Below the pieces are notes generated by a model, which was given only the letters and a program-made list of their open reading frames with translations, did no database searches and was not told the DNA's origin. DNA of 6,680 nt from Candidatus Woesearchaeota archaeon. GTDB lineage: Archaea; Nanobdellota; Nanobdellia; Woesearchaeales; DSVV01. How positions within the stretch are numbered: the stretch's first letter is position 1; each line of letters opens with the position of its first letter. Positions 5,090 through 6,680 of the stretch are shown piece by piece. A program made the position numbers and the translations under genes. The stretch spans positions 1 to 6,680 of the forward strand of contig JACQSP010000022.1 of the NCBI GenBank assembly GCA_016205905.1, written 5' to 3'.

Positions 5090-5133
5090 TGAGCCTTTTT
5101 GGCATAGCAAAAAGCCTCGGGAAAAATCAGCTG

Positions 5134-5162
5134 GCACGACATTTTTTTCAAAAATGTCGTGC
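5134..5162. other. Perfect 13-bp hairpin in the srp54-pfdA spacer
   Basis: GCACGACATTTTT (5134-5146) and AAAAATGTCGTGC (5150-5162) are perfectly complementary around a TTC loop. On the minus strand it starts 45 nt after the srp54 stop. It lies in the 118 bp (5090-5207) that separate the two srp54 3' ends. It could be the core of an inserted element or a transcript-end structure; no long T run follows it. Confidence 0.7.
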
Positions 5163-5219
5163 TAACATCTCTACTTAAACTAATTTGTGCTGACATCATT
5201 AACATCACTACTTAAATTT
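5159..5219. repeat. Imperfect tandem duplication spanning the srp54 stop codon
   Basis: Unit 1 (5159-5186) and unit 2 (5187-5219) lie head to tail. Both begin GTGCTRACATC and end with CTACTTAAA plus TTT; unit 2 has nine extra bases, and unit 1 has CTAA before its TTT. Within them TAACATCWCTACTTAAA is repeated at 5163-5179 and 5200-5216 with one mismatch. Unit 2 contains the live srp54 stop and last two codons, so the final codons of srp54 belong to this duplicated module. Confidence 0.65.
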
Positions 5220-6593
5220 GATATTTCCCATACCAGGAATGTTCCCGCCTTTAAATTGTTTCATCATCTTTTCCATTGCTTTTGGTGAATCTGCGCCTTT
5301 AAACATCTTCATCATTCTTCTGCTTTGCTTGTATTGTTTTAATAATTCCCTGACATCTGTTTGTGAAACACCAGAGCCTTTTGCAATTCTTTCTATTCGA
5401 GGAATATCAATAATATCAGGATCTTCAAGCTCTGCTTTTGTGCAGGAATCCATAATAAACCGCCATATTTTAAGTTTGTCTTCCTGAACATCAATCATTT
5501 CTTTTGGCAGCTTTAATTGCCCCATGCCAGGTATCATGTCTAATACTTTTCCTAATGGCCCCATTTTTGTCATTGCTTCCATTTGCTCATAAAGATCAAT
5601 CATGTTAAATTTTCCTGACATAAATTTCTTGCCCATATCTTTTGCATCTTCTTCTGTGATTGCTTCTTTTGCTTTTTCCAATAATGTTTCAATATCGCCC
5701 ATGCCAAGCAATCTACCTACAAAATTTTTTGGCTTGAATTCTTCAAAATCATCAATCTTTTCTCCGACACCAATAAATTTTACATTTGCATTTGTAACTG
5801 CGCATGCAGTCAGTGCACCGCCTCCTTTAGCAGTGCCGTCCATCTTTGTTATTATGACGCCGGTAATCCCGCAGGTTTGATGAAATACTTCCGCTTGTTT
5901 TTGCGCAGATTGCCCTAAATCAGCTGACATTACTAACAACGATTCATGCGGCTGGACAATATTGTTAACTTTATTCAGCTCTGCTATTAATTCTTCATTT
6001 AATGCATCTCTTCCTGCAGTATCAATTATAATTAAATCATACTTTGCTAGTTTTGGGGCAAATTCAGCATAAATTTGGTCAGGAAATTTCGCTTTTGGAT
6101 TTCCATAAACATCCATCTTTATTTGAGTGCCTAACTGCACAAGCTGTTCATAAGCAGCAGGCCTCCATGTATCTGTCTGCAACAATGCAACCTTAAGCCC
6201 TCTTTTCTGGAAGAACTTGCCAATTTTACCTGCAGTTGTTGTCTTGCCGTTTCCAAAAAGGCCAACAAGCATAATTTTGAATGGCTTATGCGCAGAGATT
6301 GCAGAAGCATCGATTTTGTGCCCTTCTCCCCCCAAAAAATTAGTTAATTCTTCATAAACAACATTGATAAGATACTCTTTCTTTGTCAATGCAGCTGGAA
6401 TTTCTTCTTTTAACACCTTTTGCTTGATTTTCTGTGATAATTCAAGAACAAGCCCGACATTAACATCGCTCTGCAAAAGTGCTTTCTGCATATCTTTAAT
6501 TAATTCATTAACAAGTTTTTCATCAATAAATACAGCTGAAGCTATCTTTGACAGAGTATTTTTCAGTGATTCGCCGAGTTTTTCAAGTACCAT
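5208..6593 (-). CDS. srp54: SRP54, signal recognition particle 54-kDa GTPase subunit (Ffh homologue)
   Basis: This 461-residue protein binds signal peptides and 7S RNA and delivers ribosomes to FtsY. The N domain occupies about 1-100. The G domain has P-loop GLFGNGKTTT (111-120, with N where S is commonest), DTWRPAA (141-147), DTAGR (191-195), TKMDGTAKGGG (249-259) and GVGEKIDDFEEF (275-286). The M domain contains the methionine-rich finger (MEAMTKMGPLGKVLDMIPGMG, about 338-358, with L and P between) and the RNA-binding helix-turn-helix SGVSQTDVRELLKQY (407-421). Length is normal. The ATG at 6593 has no Shine-Dalgarno but sits about 27 nt after a predicted transcription start. The last three codons lie in a tandem-duplicated module, and a second srp54 3' end lies downstream. 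Confidence 0.97.
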   Translation of the reverse strand: MVLEKLGESLKNTLSKIASAVFIDEKLVNELIKDMQKALLQSDVNVGLVLELSQKIKQKVLKEEIPAALTKKEYLINVVYEELTNFLGGEGHKIDASAISAHKPFKIMLVGLFGNGKTTTAGKIGKFFQKRGLKVALLQTDTWRPAAYEQLVQLGTQIKMDVYGNPKAKFPDQIYAEFAPKLAKYDLIIIDTAGRDALNEELIAELNKVNNIVQPHESLLVMSADLGQSAQKQAEVFHQTCGITGVIITKMDGTAKGGGALTACAVTNANVKFIGVGEKIDDFEEFKPKNFVGRLLGMGDIETLLEKAKEAITEEDAKDMGKKFMSGKFNMIDLYEQMEAMTKMGPLGKVLDMIPGMGQLKLPKEMIDVQEDKLKIWRFIMDSCTKAELEDPDIIDIPRIERIAKGSGVSQTDVRELLKQYKQSRRMMKMFKGADSPKAMEKMMKQFKGGNIPGMGNIKFK

Positions 6594-6640
6594 TTTGTTT
6601 ATTTTTATAAGGACTCAGATTGGTATAGTTAAATTGGATT

Positions 6641-6650
6641 TATTTATAAA
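6641..6650 (-). promoter_or_regulatory. TATA box upstream of srp54
   Basis: TTTATAAATA on the minus strand is a good archaeal TATA box. Transcription would start near 6620, giving a short leader before the ATG at 6593. It is the best promoter candidate for srp54 and probably the downstream pfdA and ftsY genes. The sequence is nearly symmetric, so it could also serve a divergent gene to the right of the window. Confidence 0.55.
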
Positions 6651-6680
6651 GGTTTATGTTGAAATTTGTCTATTAGAATT

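Noticed and set aside
5134..5162. Rho-independent terminator for srp54
   Set aside because: The stem is perfect, but no long T run follows on the minus strand, and archaeal termination relies on oligo-T rather than hairpins.
4993..5208. 71-codon frame following srp54 on the minus strand
   Set aside because: It runs through the tandem repeat, the hairpin, both insert palindromes and the duplicated gene end, starts with GTG, and has no domain. It is best explained as repeat-derived sequence, though its overlap with the srp54 stop was noted.
6594..6680. Start of a divergent gene at the right edge
   Set aside because: The TATA-like sequence is nearly symmetric, but no coding start is visible on the plus strand in the remaining bases.

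Overview
The window is A+T-rich, with short intergenic regions and all five genes on the minus strand. It looks archaeal. It encodes SRP54, a prefoldin alpha subunit, an archaeal-type FtsY and a Trm4/NSUN-type RNA m5C methyltransferase, and it shows a TATA-like box and a GGAGGGG Shine-Dalgarno. The Lys/Glu-rich low-complexity tail on FtsY and the overall style fit a DPANN-type archaeon (Woesearchaeota/Pacearchaeota-like). That placement is inferred from style, not from a phylogeny.

In transcription order (right to left): a TATA-like promoter at 6641-6650; srp54 (6593-5208); a complicated spacer (4855-5207); pfdA (4854-4423); a second structured spacer (4149-4422); ftsY (4148-2046) with about 400 extra N-terminal residues; a 120-bp spacer with an inverted repeat and TATA-like boxes; a winged-helix/MNT-type nucleotidyltransferase gene (about 1895-1239); the RNA methyltransferase gene (1201-155); and a T-rich tract followed by another palindrome at the window edge.

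Functionally, srp54 and ftsY are the two GTPases of co-translational targeting to the membrane. Prefoldin alpha hands unfolded nascent chains to the chaperonin. The methyltransferase modifies tRNA (or rRNA). Together they form a nascent-protein and translation neighbourhood like the pfdA-ftsY-srp54 cluster of many archaea, but with srp54 first. The nucleotidyltransferase is an accessory gene set between these housekeeping genes.

The unusual content is in the spacers. (1) Three long intergenic palindromes (1-82, 4282-4375, 4872-4950) are each built from tandem 7-nt units, yet the unit differs at each locus (AAGAGGT, GTCGTNN, AGGTGCT). Two of them have the same GCGAAGCCA box 18-20 nt away. (2) The 3' end of srp54 exists twice. 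A second copy at 4950-5089 still spells the same last residues and a stop codon, and it differs from the live end only at three synonymous third positions. (3) That second copy is split by an 80-bp insert made of two back-to-back palindromes flanked by TA on both sides. Removing the insert restores 51 bp of uninterrupted identity to srp54. This looks like a miniature TA-targeting element inside an older 3'-end duplication or integration site.
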